A stretch of DNA of 64,000 bases, taken from the NCBI GenBank assembly GCA_951804985.1, contig OX638130.1, positions 97,337,700 through 97,401,699 on the forward strand. Direction: 5' to 3'. Each line of letters begins with the position of its first letter. Within the stretch, counting starts at the first letter, position 1. Below the pieces are notes generated by a model, which ran no database searches, was not told where the DNA came from, and was given only the letters and a program-made list of their open reading frames with translations. The DNA is from Dryomyza anilis (taxonomy: Eukaryota > Arthropoda > Insecta > Diptera > Dryomyzidae). Positions 1-11,449 of this stretch are shown piece by piece. The translations under genes were made by a program, and so were the position numbers.

Positions 1-493
1 AATGTTCGAGATATTATAAAAATTTGAACCGATAATGTTACAATATTGAAATTTTTATCTAAATTAGTTCGAGAAAACTTCGAGGTCTCAAAGGTCTCTG
101 AGACATGGCAGACTAAGCTTCAAAGAAAATAAAAATATGAAATGTGTCATATTTTCACCGATGATGTAACTAATAAGAAATAGTAAATTTAGATATTTCT
201 TAAAAGGCTTTGTAGCTTTATACTTATATTTATGATAAAAATATAAAATATAGGTATTATATCTTACAGTGTTATGCTTTATTGTAATGTCCATAAACTA
301 AAAAGTTTCATTTTCGTCGGGACAGGACAATTTTATGGATAATGAGTTTGAGGAAAAACTGTACGTGGTGATATTTTTTTTAGGGAGATTAGTCTTCTTA
401 GAAAACAAATGGTCAAGGATGGGGAACAATTGTTCTGGACATAACTAATTTGAGGCTAGACAGACTTAATATCGATAATATAATATGATTTAC
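1..493 (-). other. Intron or 3' flank of the membrane-protein gene
   Basis: This stretch follows the GTAAAT donor that ends the third coding exon on the minus strand. I see no convincing acceptor or further coding exon, so the next exon probably lies beyond the left edge. If the donor is not used, the reading frame runs on about 26 codons to a TGA. The DNA is AT-rich with no repeat I recognise. Confidence 0.5.
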
Positions 494-3400
494 CTCTTCT
501 GGGTCGCCATGTCCAGATTTTCCATTTGCTAATTGATTAGTGCTGCCATTACAATCGTTTCGATTTCCTTTATATCTCTGATAAAGTGCGCTAAAAATAG
601 AAGAAAATAGATTTAAAAAAGTAAGAAAATTTAAAAAAGTAACTTACTGTAAACCAAAAGCTATACATGCCGCTATAATCACTGGAAGTAGTGTGATAAT
701 GCAAGTAAGTATAAGTCGCATATCTGAAATATGATAGTTAACATTAAAGTGGTCCCTAAACGTATGCTTAAATAAAATACTTACTATAGTCTTCATCGCC
801 CAAAGGAGTCGGTTCGTCCACTACATAGTAACCAGTCTCATTTCCAGACTGTTCTGCTGCTCGAATGGTGCCATTTGCAATAAAATCAGTTTCATTACTC
901 AACAGGGCATCTTTTACAGTAACATTTTCCATTAGCCTTCCCAGCTCCAAATCAGTTGGTGACACCACATCAACAATCAGCTCATTCTTCTTTAAATTAC
1001 TATTACCATGTTGTATTAAAATATGAGCAAACTCCGCGATGTCTTTGCTATGTGCAGGATTTCTAAATGGAAATGATTCTTCTGCAGCATCGAAACCTGC
1101 ACCAGCAATAACACCACCTTCATCGATGAGATCACCACCATACTGTATCGACGACTCCAAAATTCTATCAACCTCATTACCATGCGAATCATTCTCATAG
1201 ACACTAAGACGCTGCTGTTCATTCATCTCATCGGGCATAAATTCGATTTCTTTTAATTCAATCTGTGGCGGTAGCTCACCGATTATGGGAACACCTATTG
1301 GAATTTCAGGTAAAAAGGCCGGCTGAATTATAACATCACTCTCTTTGACGGGTCCTATAGAGGTGGTTACTATACTTGCGCCCGCTGCAGATTGTTCTAC
1401 TTCCATGACAGACTCGCCGACATAGGTCACATCTAGAGGTGGCGAATTGTCGCTTTGACTACGGTATATTTTAACCGAATCGGCGGTATTATGCAGCGGT
1501 GATAAAATAATATCCTCTTCATAGCGATGCTTTGGTTCGTCGGATTTGTGATTAATGGGAAAGGATGTTGTACTACTGACATAACTTGCGGGAAAGAATT
1601 GATTAACAAGTTTATTTTTTCTCAATTGCTGTTCAGAATTCGATATTGCAGTGGGTAGTGACTCGACCACTTTTACTTCGGTATTCGAAATATAAAATAT
1701 TGTGTCAGAATCACGATCTGTTAGAGGCTTCTTTGCCGGATGTGGTGGCAAAGGTGCTGCAACATGATGATACTTTGTGACATCTGATTTAACATTTGGC
1801 ATGAATAAGTCATCGGTAAGATGTGATTTTAAATTATTCATATTCTTGTTAGAATCCTTTAATTGTACATCCTTAACGGTCTCTGAGCGAAAAGTAAATA
1901 TGGGATTTACATTGAAATTCTCCATGCTAGCTGAATTCTCGGTGCTATTATCGCCAGTGTCAATGATTTCCACAACGAGTATCTCATCGGCATCGGTTAA
2001 ATTTTGTTTCCCGGGCATATCAATGACTTTTAATGTGTTGACGGATACATTATGCATTGCTAATGGTAATATTTTGGATGAAATTTCCGTTTGACGATAG
2101 GAAAACTCAAGATCTTCGCTTTCATTACCCAAACCCTCTGAAACGTTTATGTGAATTTCAATGGCAGCAGGTTCAGGTTTTCCCGAGGTTCCTATAGGTA
2201 ATTGCACTACATTCGACTTTGGGGTGGATACATCATTATGGTCGACAACATACTGCGTAAAGCGCTCCTGATATGTCGATGGAAAAGGTAACTTTGTTGC
2301 ATCCACAGCTGTCTCCAAGGGCGATGAATTACTACCATCATTTTCTTTGAAATTTGTCGAAGAGATAATTGAATCTACCGTCGAATCATACACCTCGATT
2401 TGTATATCCGATATTTTCGATTCCGTTTGTTGAGCATTTACGAAAAACTGTGGCGTCATGTAATCACTCTGTGTCTGTATACTTGGCAATCTTGTGCTGC
2501 TCGATTTTGTATCTGGCACTTGAAAAACTGTTGTAGACAAGACGTCGGAATTATGTCGTTCATCTCGTTCATGTGCCATCTTTGGCGTTACAACGGTGGT
2601 ACTTAAAGTATCAGCCTCTTTAACTTTGGCACTCTGTAACAGAGATGTTGGCGCTATAATCTCGACCAGAGTTTTTCCAAGTAGTTGTGCCCCCGCGGGT
2701 GGCGACTGATGTTGATGTGTTGTATTCCTTCGATGAACAACAGCAAATGTTTTCTCCGCCATTATTATCGGACCCAAAAATCCATTATGAACAGGCGCAA
2801 ATGTTGGTGTTGGTGCTTTTAAAGTTGCCCTGTGGTGTTTTATGCTATCGACGACAACATCCCCATTTATGTGCTTATTATGAACATCAGTACGAATGCC
2901 ACTACTCTTGAATTCGTCAGCATTTGTGTTAGCAACAAAGTGTTTATCGATTAACTGTTTCTTTTTTGTTATTTTAACACCATCATGACCGTTATGAGTG
3001 CGTGTGGGGCCCGTTTGCTTTGCTGCGCCATCATCGCTATTCATTGATTTTAAATCATGTCCATCCAAGTCGATGAGTTTTTTAATATAATCATCATGCC
3101 CATTAAACAGTTCTTTTTGTGCCTTAACGGTGCCATTTACATGGTTATTAGGTGCTAGCGTGGTGCTCTCCATAGTGACCTTGTGCTCCTGTTTATCAGT
3201 AAAACGCAATACAGTTGCCTTGGCAACATTCACATTATCTGTATATTGATGACTTTCTGTGCTGTGCGACGACGACGATGCCGTTGCTTGTATCCCGTCG
3301 GTAATGCTGTGGGAAATTGGCTTTTGCACATTGTTTCCTCCAGCCATTAATAAAGTTTTCGACTGAACTAATGGCTTTTGATTCGCAATGTACGTTGCTG

Positions 3401-4049
3401 GAGATAGTGGTGGGGATATTGATGCTGATAGGTTTGGCTTAACCGTTGTGAGGCTGTCTTCTTGTATAAAATTCTTTGATTTCTTTGGCACTATTTTTAT
3501 AGTTTGGAGAGGCAACACAAATTCAGTAGTAACATGTCGTACTTTAATAGAGTCATTTTCTGTTACTGGATTTTCTGTGGTATGAATCTCTGTTATGCGT
3601 TGCGGATTTTCGGTAAATGTTTTTGCAGTTACGGGATTTTCGCTTAATAAGTTAGGTCCCAAAGTATTGGTGGTGGTAGTATCTACTTTAGCGGGTGTTG
3701 TGGCTAATAAAGTTTTGATATCAGTTTCAAGAACAACTGCATATTTGGCTGAATTCACTACTGCAAGCCGTCTAGTAGGTTCTATATTCAATGTACTTTT
3801 AATGTTTCTTTCATTCTCCATTACATCTGTATTAAGAATGTCTGCTATTTTTGAACTTGACTTAATAGTTATAGGTATTGGTGTTTTTAGTGCAGTTGAC
3901 GCTGTGGTTAATGGAATTTCACTGCCATCTATGATGGTATTATATGTTGGTGCTGTCTGGACCCTATAGGTCTGCAACATTAGAATAACAATGATTTGAA
4001 AAAACACCAAAAACCTAGACCGCATATACACTGATGTCATTAAACCCAT
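494..4049 (-). CDS. Single-pass (type I) membrane protein with mucin-like ectodomain, 3 exons, 3' end outside window
   Basis: Exons on the minus strand are 4049-785, 723-648 and 590-494. Donors read GTAAGT, GTAAGT and GTAAAT; acceptors read ATTTCAG and TTTTTAG. All joins keep frame, giving 1,146 visible residues. The first ATG lies in the context ATCAAAATGG, close to the fly consensus. Residues 13-25 are a hydrophobic signal-peptide core (FLVFFQIIVILML), with cleavage likely near residue 33. Residues ~34-1088 are rich in Thr, Ser, Asn and His with many N-X-S/T sequons, more densely toward the C-terminal part (such as NVS, NES, NLT, NST, NVT, NET, NGT), and no cysteine cluster or known fold that I can see. 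Exon 2 encodes the membrane span (about 1092-1113, LILTCIITLLPVIIAACIAF). Exon 3 starts with QRYKGNR, a basic stop-transfer, then a hydrophilic tail. The family is not recognised. A secreted or adhesion/mucin-like surface role is inference. The gene is certain; the splice sites are very likely. Confidence 0.87.
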
Positions 4050-4082
4050 TTTGATGTCACTCTACTCCACTGGTGCGACGCT

Positions 4083-4562
4083 CTAAAAATTGTTTTCTTG
4101 CTGTACTCTTAAATTTTGCAATTCTCGGTATGCTTGTTATAAATCCTTGATATCATAATGAATTTATGGCAACTGAAGTTTTCAGAATTTTTGTTTATTT
4201 TTGCAAATACCACTTGGAAATCAAGTCATTTCAAAGTTGCAATGTCGTTAATCACTGTCGGAGAGCAAGAGATTAAGAGGGCATCGGGAAGAGAAAGAGA
4301 AAAGAGAAGAACAACAGAAAATAAAATTATTTTTGTGTTTTTTGACTTTTTGTTCTGGTAGCCGACACATACAGATAGATAGATTGACTTTCTTGTTAAT
4401 AGGCGTGGTCCATGGTCCACTCATACTAGCTGACACGTGCTTAATATGAATTATTAAAGGACATTTTTTGCCTACTCGATGGCGATTCTTATGTATAATA
4501 AGGCGAGGTACATACACCTCCCACCTACCCACCTAGTTATAAAATAATAATGCATGGCTTAC
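4083..4562 (-). other. Possible intron in the 5' UTR of the membrane-protein gene
   Basis: On the minus strand ATATGAG is followed by a GTAAGC donor (4562-4557). An acceptor ACAATTTTTAG ends at 4083, 33 bases before the start codon. Together they would remove 480 bases and join a non-coding leader exon to the coding exon. The polypyrimidine tract is weak. Transcript data would be needed to decide it. Confidence 0.3.
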
Positions 4563-4566
4563 CTCA

Positions 4567-4603
4567 TATTTATACGGCCTACAACTGAGTCGGTCGGTCA
4601 GTC
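4567..4603 (+). promoter_or_regulatory. TATA box plus initiator, candidate plus-strand core promoter
   Basis: TATTTATA at 4567-4574 lies 33 bases upstream of the A of a fly initiator TCAGTC (4598-4603). A second TCAGTC follows at 4614-4619, and a GTAATC donor-like site at 4631. This fits a plus-strand transcript diverging from the membrane-protein gene, but I find no coding exon for it nearby. The TATA word also reads TATAAATA on the minus strand, so orientation is not certain. Confidence 0.3.
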
Positions 4604-5667
4604 ATTCATTCATTCAGTCACTCGTACAAGGTAATCCGGGTCCTTGTAAAAGTGTTTAATGCAATTAATTAAAATTTTACGACATGAAAACTGGGTTGGA
4701 TGTTTTGCCCAATTGTGGGTTATTTAAATAAAGGCGTACACACTATTTTCCAGTTTCACAACGAAACAGGCATGACACACCCGAATTAATTTTTGAATAT
4801 TAATGTGCTTCAAGTTATACTCCAGATATAATTCGTACAAGTTTTTCCAACTTAATTTTATCTATTTCTATTATAATTTTATATCAATATATGATTTTTA
4901 TAGCTATCACTTGTTTCAGAGAAAAAAAATATATGTAAAGAGCTCAACAATGTTTCAAGCGGCAGCAGCAGCACAATTTCTTCTTGAAAATCCCAGGACC
5001 AAACGCAGACTGTGACCACTAAAAACTTTTATGCTGGCTGCAAGGATATCAGAGCGTGTGATTCTTTGCATGCAAAGTGTAGACTGGAGTGCCGCAGCCC
5101 TGGGGCGCATGTCTTGCGGATGAGCACAGGTTATGTGAGAGAGACAAAAGCTTCGAAGGAATAGAGAGAGAGAGAGAGCGCATGGAATGAAAGGGAAAAA
5201 CACTTGTTTTATGTTTGCCTAGGCCTTTATTTATATTTACATATAAGTGCTTTGACAACAATGCAATTGACATGTTGCTTTTTGGCGCCAGCACAAAAAT
5301 GAGGCAGTGCGATAACTGGCCAAGTGTTTGTTGTCACTTGAGAGCTCGACTTGACTTTTTTAAGAAGCATCAGCATCAGCATCATCTGCATTCATCAGTA
5401 TCATCGAAGTAAGACAATGCGATCGAACTTATTTGAACAATAGAAAAATCTGTGTCATTTTTTCAATATTGTGAGTCTTGTTGCAGATACTTAAAAAGAG
5501 GTTCATTGTTATTTTTCATAATATGCAAATTTTATTGGTCAATAAGATATCCAAATAAATTGAAGTGAATTCGAATATTTCAAATAACAAATTTCGATTT
5601 AAGAGGAAATAATTTTTGAGAAATTTTCAAATAGGGAAATTTTGATAGTTACTGTTTGTCAGAATTA
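4604..5667. other. 5' flanking DNA with short simple repeats
   Basis: There is no gene here. The stretch contains an AG-rich run (about 5161-5180), a GCA run (4961-4973) and a CATCAG/CATCAT cluster (5366-5400). It is less repetitive than the DNA to its right, so it could hold control elements of the membrane-protein gene. That role is inferred from position only. Confidence 0.4.
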
Positions 5668-5697
5668 GAAAAGGCTAAGCTGACTATAAATACCCTA

Positions 5698-6020
5698 CAC
5701 ACAGAATAGATATTTATTGAGCCAATCAACTCTTTGCCCGATCCACTTATTCAGTTCTCTTAATCGCTTAGTCGGTTGTTATTGTCAAAATGAAAAAAGT
5801 TTTAATTTGTACTGCAACCAATTTCGAACTGTTTTAGAACAATTTAGTACAGATTTAGAACCATTGGGAGTGTGTATAGGATAATATTTCAAGCGCCAAA
5901 TGAATATGGCAGTTTCGCGAACAAATTTGTAGACAATTCGATTTAATCGAATGAAGTTAGTTGGTACAACTAAAATTTTCGTTCTTCCTAACTCACGTCA
6001 AAAGAGGATTTGTCTGTGAG
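5698..6020 (+). mobile_element. A-family MITE, full length (323 bp), TA target duplication
   Basis: It begins CACACAGAATAGATATTT and ends GTCTGTGAG, flanked by TA on both sides (5696-5697 and 6021-6022). The interior carries the family landmarks CGCTTAGTCGGTTGTTATTG, GGAGTGTGTATAG and AGTTAGTTGGTACAACTAA. It has no coding capacity. TA duplication and short imperfect terminal inverted repeats point to mobilisation by a Tc1/mariner-type transposase. Confidence 0.85.
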
Positions 6021-6303
6021 TACCATATGTAATTGAGTGTGATTACCTTATAAAGTGATCCAAAGTGTACCGGATTTTTAGTCGGACATCATAAGACGTT
6101 TCGTGGGAACATTATTTTTATATATTCGAGCATAGAGTCAATATATATTTATCCTGCGTACGGTATAAAAGAAAAAATACCCGTAAATGGCAGTTTATAG
6201 GAGGTATTTGAGTTCAGTTCGGTCGGTTCACAGGTCACAATCAACCGATCATGTTCTGTATCAGACAGCGTACGTATAAAAGTAATTGGAAGTTTCATTG
6301 ATC

Positions 6304-6483
6304 TAGTCTATACACACTCCTAATGGTTAAATATCTGTACTTCTAAAACAGTTCGAAATTGGTTGCAGTGCAAACTACATCTCTTTTTCATTTTGACAAT
6401 AACAACCGACTAAGCGATTAAGAGAACTGAATAAGTGGGTCGGGCAAAGAGTTGATTGGCTCAACAAATATCTATTCTGTGTG
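6304..6483 (-). mobile_element. A-family MITE, truncated
   Basis: This is the inverse orientation of the copy at 5698-6020. It keeps the half with TCTATACACACTCCTAATGG and the end ATTCTGTGTG followed by TA. The other terminus is missing. Confidence 0.8.
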
Positions 6484-6845
6484 TAGCTACGTTTCTATAT
6501 ACCTCCATCGGAGTATTACAAACTGCGTACTAAACTAATTATACTTTTTCACTCTTAGTCCATGTAGATTATAAAAAAACGAGAATTCTCGCAGAACTCA
6601 TTTGAAAAATCTCATATAAAATTCTATAGAAATGAATAATAATTATCAAGGTATGCTTTGAGATAACTTAAAAATGTTCTCACAAATGTTTATAATCAAA
6701 GCAAAATCTGAAAAATAATTTTAATTTTTTCTTTGAACATAAATTTCAAAATTTGAAAATATAAATTTGAATCAAAACAAAATATTCCAAAATGTGTCAA
6801 AAAAACTTGCCTAGTGCCAGACTGATCGTAGCTGTATATTTGTAT

Positions 6846-7138
6846 CATGGAATAGAGATTTGTTGCGTCAACCAACTCTTTGCCTTAGTCGGTCGTTCTT
6901 GACAAAATATTAAGAGTTGTAGTTTCTACTGCAACCAATTTCGAACTGTTTTAGAACAATTTAGTACAGATTTAGAATCATTAGGAGTGTGTATAGACTA
7001 ATATTGCATGTGTACAGGCTATTATGGCAATTCTATCAGCAAATTTATAAACCATTCGATTTAACCGAATAAAGTTATTTGGTAGAACTAACTTTTTCAT
7101 TCTTCCAACCTCATGCCAAAGAAGGATTTTACTGTGTG
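6846..7138 (+). mobile_element. A-family MITE, degenerate
   Basis: It runs from GGAATAGAGATTTGTTG to GGATTTTACTGTG with the usual interior (TTTCGAACTGTTTTAGAAC, GGAGTGTGTATAGAC). The left terminus is damaged. The neighbouring 6546-6845 is AT-rich with nothing recognisable. Confidence 0.75.
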
Positions 7139-7204
7139 CATCATTGAGGCAATTTTTCAATTTGAAGAGTTCTATACTTGACAAAACTTGTATCTCCAAA
7201 AGTT

Positions 7205-7620
7205 GACAACTAATAATTAAATTATCAAATTAATTAAAATTTTCACTAACAATTTAATTTTTCAATATTTTTATTTCTTAAAAAAGTACATTTTTCCAAA
7301 AATTATTTTTCACCAAAAATCTAATGTTTCATTATACATTAATACAATTTTCCATACTGAGAAATACAATTTTTTATACTGAAAATTCAATTTTTACTTT
7401 AAATTCAATTTTGGTTACTAACATTTTTTTTTTACTAAAAATTAAAATTTTCACTAATATATTTATTTTTTGCGAAAAAAATTAATTTATTATTAAAAAT
7501 GTTATTTATCACTGAAAAATACATTAAATTTTAATTTACCACCTAAATTATTAATTTTCAATATTTCAATAAAAATTATTATAATAGAAATTTCTCCATA
7601 TAAAAAAAAAATTAAAAGTG
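7205..7620. repeat. AT-rich degenerate minisatellite
   Basis: Repeated short words such as TTTTTCACTAA, AAAATTCAATTTT and ACTAAAAATT occur at roughly 15-20-base spacing. This is the same sequence type as the larger arrays at 8100-9420 and 12870-14930, but more diverged. Confidence 0.6.
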
Positions 7621-8095
7621 GTGAAAAACGCAAAAATGAAAAATAAACGTGGTAAACAAAACCGAATATGCATTAAAAAAACTCAACTGTCAATGAATTT
7701 GTGGGGTATTCACATATATTGCATTTATAAAATAGGACAATGTTACAGGGTGCTTCTGAGACATAAATTAATTTATTCTCCCTTTTAACTAACCTGCGAC
7801 ACAAACCGTTTTAATAATTTAAGCCGCACAAACCGCTGTCATGCATTCGAAAATTAAAAAGGTTATTTTCTTTGCTCTTCCAAAATTTTGACACCATGGT
7901 AAAAATGTTAATATGAATTAATATAAAAAGTAAAACGTTTTTTTGCACTGAACTGAAATATAAAAGAAAAATCTAATAATGGTAGATATTTCTTTTTTTT
8001 TTGTTTCCATACACATGCTATGTCTAAAATGTGATTTTTGCAGGCCAAGCATTCAAACATTTTTATTTGAAATTATTTGGTGTTTTTATAAAAGA
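7621..8095. other. AT-rich intergenic DNA, nothing recognised
   Basis: No open frame of note, no inverted ends and no tandem structure that I can support. Confidence 0.4.
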
Positions 8096-9420
8096 TAGAA
8101 ATGCGTTTGTTTGTAAATTAATTTTTTGATTAATAATTTTAATTTTCAATAAAATTTAATTTTTCACTAAAAATTATAATTCTAAAGAAATAAAAATGGA
8201 TTTTTCAAAAAAATAAATTTATTATTCACTAATAATTAATTTGTTTCTACTAAAAAATCAATTTCTCACTAAAAATTCACTTAAAATTCAATTTTTCAAA
8301 AAAAAAAAATTGGATGTTCACAAAAAAAAAATAATTCACTAAAAATTAAATTTTTACTAAAAATTAGTTTTTCAATAAAATTAAATTTTTACTAAAAAAA
8401 TTAGTTTTTCATTAAAAATTTAATTTTTTATTATAAATTAAAAAATTTTTACTAAAAAATCAATTTATCACTAAAAATTTGATTACTAAAAATCAAAATT
8501 TCGCATAAAATTCAATTTTTACTAAAAAATGATATTTATTTTAAAAATTCAAATTTTCAATAAAATTTAAAATTTTCACAATTTCATTTAAACTAAAAAT
8601 TAAATTGTTGACTAAAAAATCCCTTTTTTTTTAATAAAAATTCAATTTGTCACTAAAAATTTAATTTTTCACTAAAAATTCAATTTTACACTAACAATAA
8701 AAATTTTCAAAACAAATTCAAATTTTCATTAAAAATTCAATTTTCTACTAAAAATTCTAAGTTTTGCTAAAATTCAATTTGTCACTAAAAATTCAATTTT
8801 TCATAAATAAAGGGTTTTTCAATAAGAGCGCTACAAACGTTTTTTTCAATGGTTTTTCAACAGGGACGCTACAAAAGTAGAGCGACAGGGACAGCAAACG
8901 ACGCCATATTTCTTGCCGCTCTTTTGACATTTCTCTTCAGTAAGGTTTGCCATTTCATGATGGCAAACCTTACTGAATACGAGCCAACAACAAGTCGAAG
9001 TTATTAAAATTGACTACCGAAATTCGAATTCGTATATCTTTCCATCATGAAATGGCAAACCTTACTGAAGAGAAATGTCAAAAGAGCGGCATGAAATATG
9101 ACGTCGTTTGCTGTCCCTGTCGCTCAACTTTTGTAGCGTCCCTGTTGAAAAAACCCTTTAATTCAATTTTTCATAAATAATTATTTTTTTTTCACTAAAA
9201 ATTCAATTTTACACTAAAATTCAATTTTTACTAAAAATTCAAATTTTTACTAAAAATTCAAATTTTTACTAAATTTAATTTTATTTTCTATTTTGTTTTA
9301 AATTCAGAAAAAAATCACTAAAAAATTAAAGTTTTAAATAATTATTTAAGTTTTAACAAATAATTTAAAATTTTCACTAAACCTAAATTGTTTTTTTTTT
9401 GCCTAGAATTAAATAACTTA
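8096..9420. repeat. AT-rich minisatellite interrupted by a MITE
   Basis: Diverged copies of a unit of about 19-20 bases built from ACTAAAAATTCAATTTTTC. The long-TIR MITE at 8809-9160 sits inside the array, and the array text resumes directly after it, so the MITE arrived later. Confidence 0.75.
8809..9160. mobile_element. Long-TIR MITE with a remnant of a transposase N-terminus
   Basis: The outer ends read TAAAGGGTTTTTCAA and TTGAAAAAACCCTTTA. Arms of more than 100 bases are near-perfect inverses (GACGCTACAAAAGTAGAGCG, AGCAAACGACGCCATATTTC, TTCAGTAAGGTTTGCCATTT). The short centre can be read as SQQQVEVIKIDYRNSNS, which resembles the first helix of mariner-group transposases. It is most likely an internal-deletion derivative of an autonomous element. 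A sister copy is at 20917-21216. A secondary hairpin and a partial duplication of the left end (8809-8850) are also present. Confidence 0.8.
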
Positions 9421-9719
9421 TTTTGAAAAACGAAACGAAAAATGATTCGTCATAAATTCAAAAAGTGACATCTTTCGTTTTACAAAATAAGGCGGTACAA
9501 TTTTTAAAATTTTATTTTTGACTAACTATTAAATTATTCACTATATATTCAATTCAAATATTCAAAATTCAAATATTCAGTAAAATCTAACAAATTCAGT
9601 TTTTCATGTTTATTTTCAAAATTGAATTTTTTTTTTCAAATTTAAATTTTCCCTAAAAAGAGGCATCTATGATATATAAATAATGTTAAGTTGAACCATA
9701 AAAATGTGCGTTTGTTTTT

Positions 9720-10640
9720 AATCATATTCACCGGTTTAATGTTATAGTTGTTGTACAATTTCTTTTTGCGATAAAAACATGTAGCCAAATAGGCACACAG
9801 CCAGCTGAGTCAAATGGTACAGTCACATATGTTACTATTCCGGAAAAAGGGACATCGTGCGTGTTTTCTGTGTGTGTGTTTTTTTTTTTTTTGGTTTTTT
9901 GGCGCATATTATAGGCAATAAAAACGATGAAACTGCGATCAGAAACAGGAGAAAATCGCACTTTACGACCACGTTGAAATAGCGTATTGTATGGTGGAAA
10001 TAAAAAAAAAACGAACAGCAAAAAAAATATATATAAAACTGACAAACAATTCAAACGCACTAATGTCCTTTACAGCCTACAACTGAAGATATAAAAGTGC
10101 GCGACGAGCATCACTACAACAACCACCTATCACACCCACCCGCCACCACCCAAAACATACTAAATATTTTGCATTATTATTTTCAATAGAAGTGCGTCGT
10201 CTGCCATGCCACCAAACACGGCCACCACTGTCGTCGTCGTCGTCGTCATCATCAGACCTGCAACACGTCAAACTCAACCCCATCCGAACGGAGGGACGGA
10301 CGGCACGGACGTTTGGAGGAGTTGGCCCCATGTGACAGCGTGCGCGACATAACTTTTTATTCTTTGGCTTAGAACAACGTTGGACCCCATCAGGAAGCGG
10401 CTGGAATGGGATGGATGGATGCAGCACCAGTGAGCGAATGGCTTGTTTTCTGTTGATGTAAAAATTTAATGCTGCTGCGTTATGCGTGCGCGAAAACCTA
10501 TAAAATAAAAATTCGTTGTCGAGGACAATGTAGTGCGTGTCCTCCTCTCTATGGAGGACACATAAGGAATAAATGCAAAAAAAAAAACAACGACACGAAA
10601 ATGCGAAAATAACGGCACGTTTAATGTATCAGCTGCAACG
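9720..10640. other. Less AT-rich low-repeat island
   Basis: Base composition is clearly richer in G+C than both flanks. It includes a (GTC)n/(ATC)n trinucleotide run at 10230-10253 and a T tract at 9880-9892. Open frames on the minus strand (for example 10077-10427) are low-complexity and lack splice context, so I do not call a gene. It may be a conserved regulatory segment or an untranslated exon. That is inference from composition. Confidence 0.35.
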
Positions 10641-10751
10641 CTTTTATAGATTTAGACAAATAACTATTTTTAAAATTGGAAAAAGTACTAAAAATAATAA
10701 GAATACTTTTGGTTTCCTTTTAAGAAAATCTTGAACAAAATATATCTATAA

Positions 10752-11041
10752 TATGAGGTTGAAAGAACGAAAATGTTAGTTGACCAACTAACATCATTCG
10801 GTTATATCGAATTGCCTACCAATTTGTTCGCGAAACTGCCATATTTGGTTGGCGCTTGAAATATTAGCCTATACACACTTCCAACGGTTCTAAATCTGTA
10901 ATAAATTGTTGTAAAAATTGGTTGTAATCCAAACTAGAACTCTTTAAGTTTTGTCAATAACAACCGACTAAGCGGTTAAGAGAACCGAATATGTTGGTTG
11001 GGCAAAGAGTTGGTTGGCGTAACAAATCTTTATTCTGGGTG
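10752..11041 (-). mobile_element. A-family MITE
   Basis: Inverse orientation, from ATGAGGTTGAAAGAACG to TTTATTCTGGGTG, followed by TA. It has the family landmarks GCCATATTTGGTTGGCGC, AACAACCGACTAAGCGG and GGGCAAAGAGTTGGTTGG. About 30 bases of the left end are lost. Confidence 0.8.
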
Positions 11042-11440
11042 TATAAAAATGGTATCTTTTGCCATGTTATTTCTCAAAATCCGGAGCCAAATCCAGATGA
11101 TTTTTTTTAAATTTTTGACCACATCGATTGAGATCAGAAAAAAGTTAGTGCGAATGAAGGATATTGTTTTTCGTCTTTGACATACATTTACAACAAAATC
11201 CACATATGCGAGCAATTAAAGTGGGAATATTTTGCATGTAATTTCTCAAAATCCGGAGACGATATCAGGATGAAGGTGTTTTTGTGAAAGACTAAATAGT
11301 ATTTTTAGGATTTGAGAGGATATGCAAGGATATTTTAGTTACGTTCCAATATGTATTTCCATATTTAGGAATGCAATTTTTGTCCTATCTTTGCAGACTC
11401 ATAACTCTTTAACAACTGATGATATAGAACAAATGGCTGC
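11042..11440. other. AT-rich intergenic DNA with a short internal duplication
   Basis: TTTCTCAAAATCCGGAG occurs twice (near 11070 and 11247) in similar surroundings, suggesting an old local duplication. There is no gene. Confidence 0.4.
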
Positions 11441-11449
11441 AGATTATAT

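Larger units (their letters stand above)
5668..6545 (-). mobile_element. F repeat copy split by two A-family MITEs
   Basis: The pieces 5668-5697, 6021-6303 and 6484-6545 line up in order with the intact F copy at 51985-52735. Shared landmarks are GACTATAAATACCCTACAC, GAGCATAGAGTCAATATATA, GACCGATCATG-like text and TACTAAACTAATTATAC. Two MITEs interrupt it, so this copy is older than they are. There is no coding capacity. Confidence 0.7.

Noticed and set aside
1777..3969. Open frames of 65-124 codons on the plus strand opposite the large minus-strand exon
   Set aside because: They are antisense shadows of the Thr/Ser-rich coding exon and have no start context, splice sites or domains.
7000..7199. 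72-codon frame containing NNFIRLNRMVYKFA
   Set aside because: It is a translation of the A-family MITE and the same peptide appears at other copies (for example 25919-26167).
10077..10427. 116-codon minus-strand frame with an Asp run
   Set aside because: The Asp run is a (GTC)n/(ATC)n trinucleotide repeat and nothing else is recognisable.
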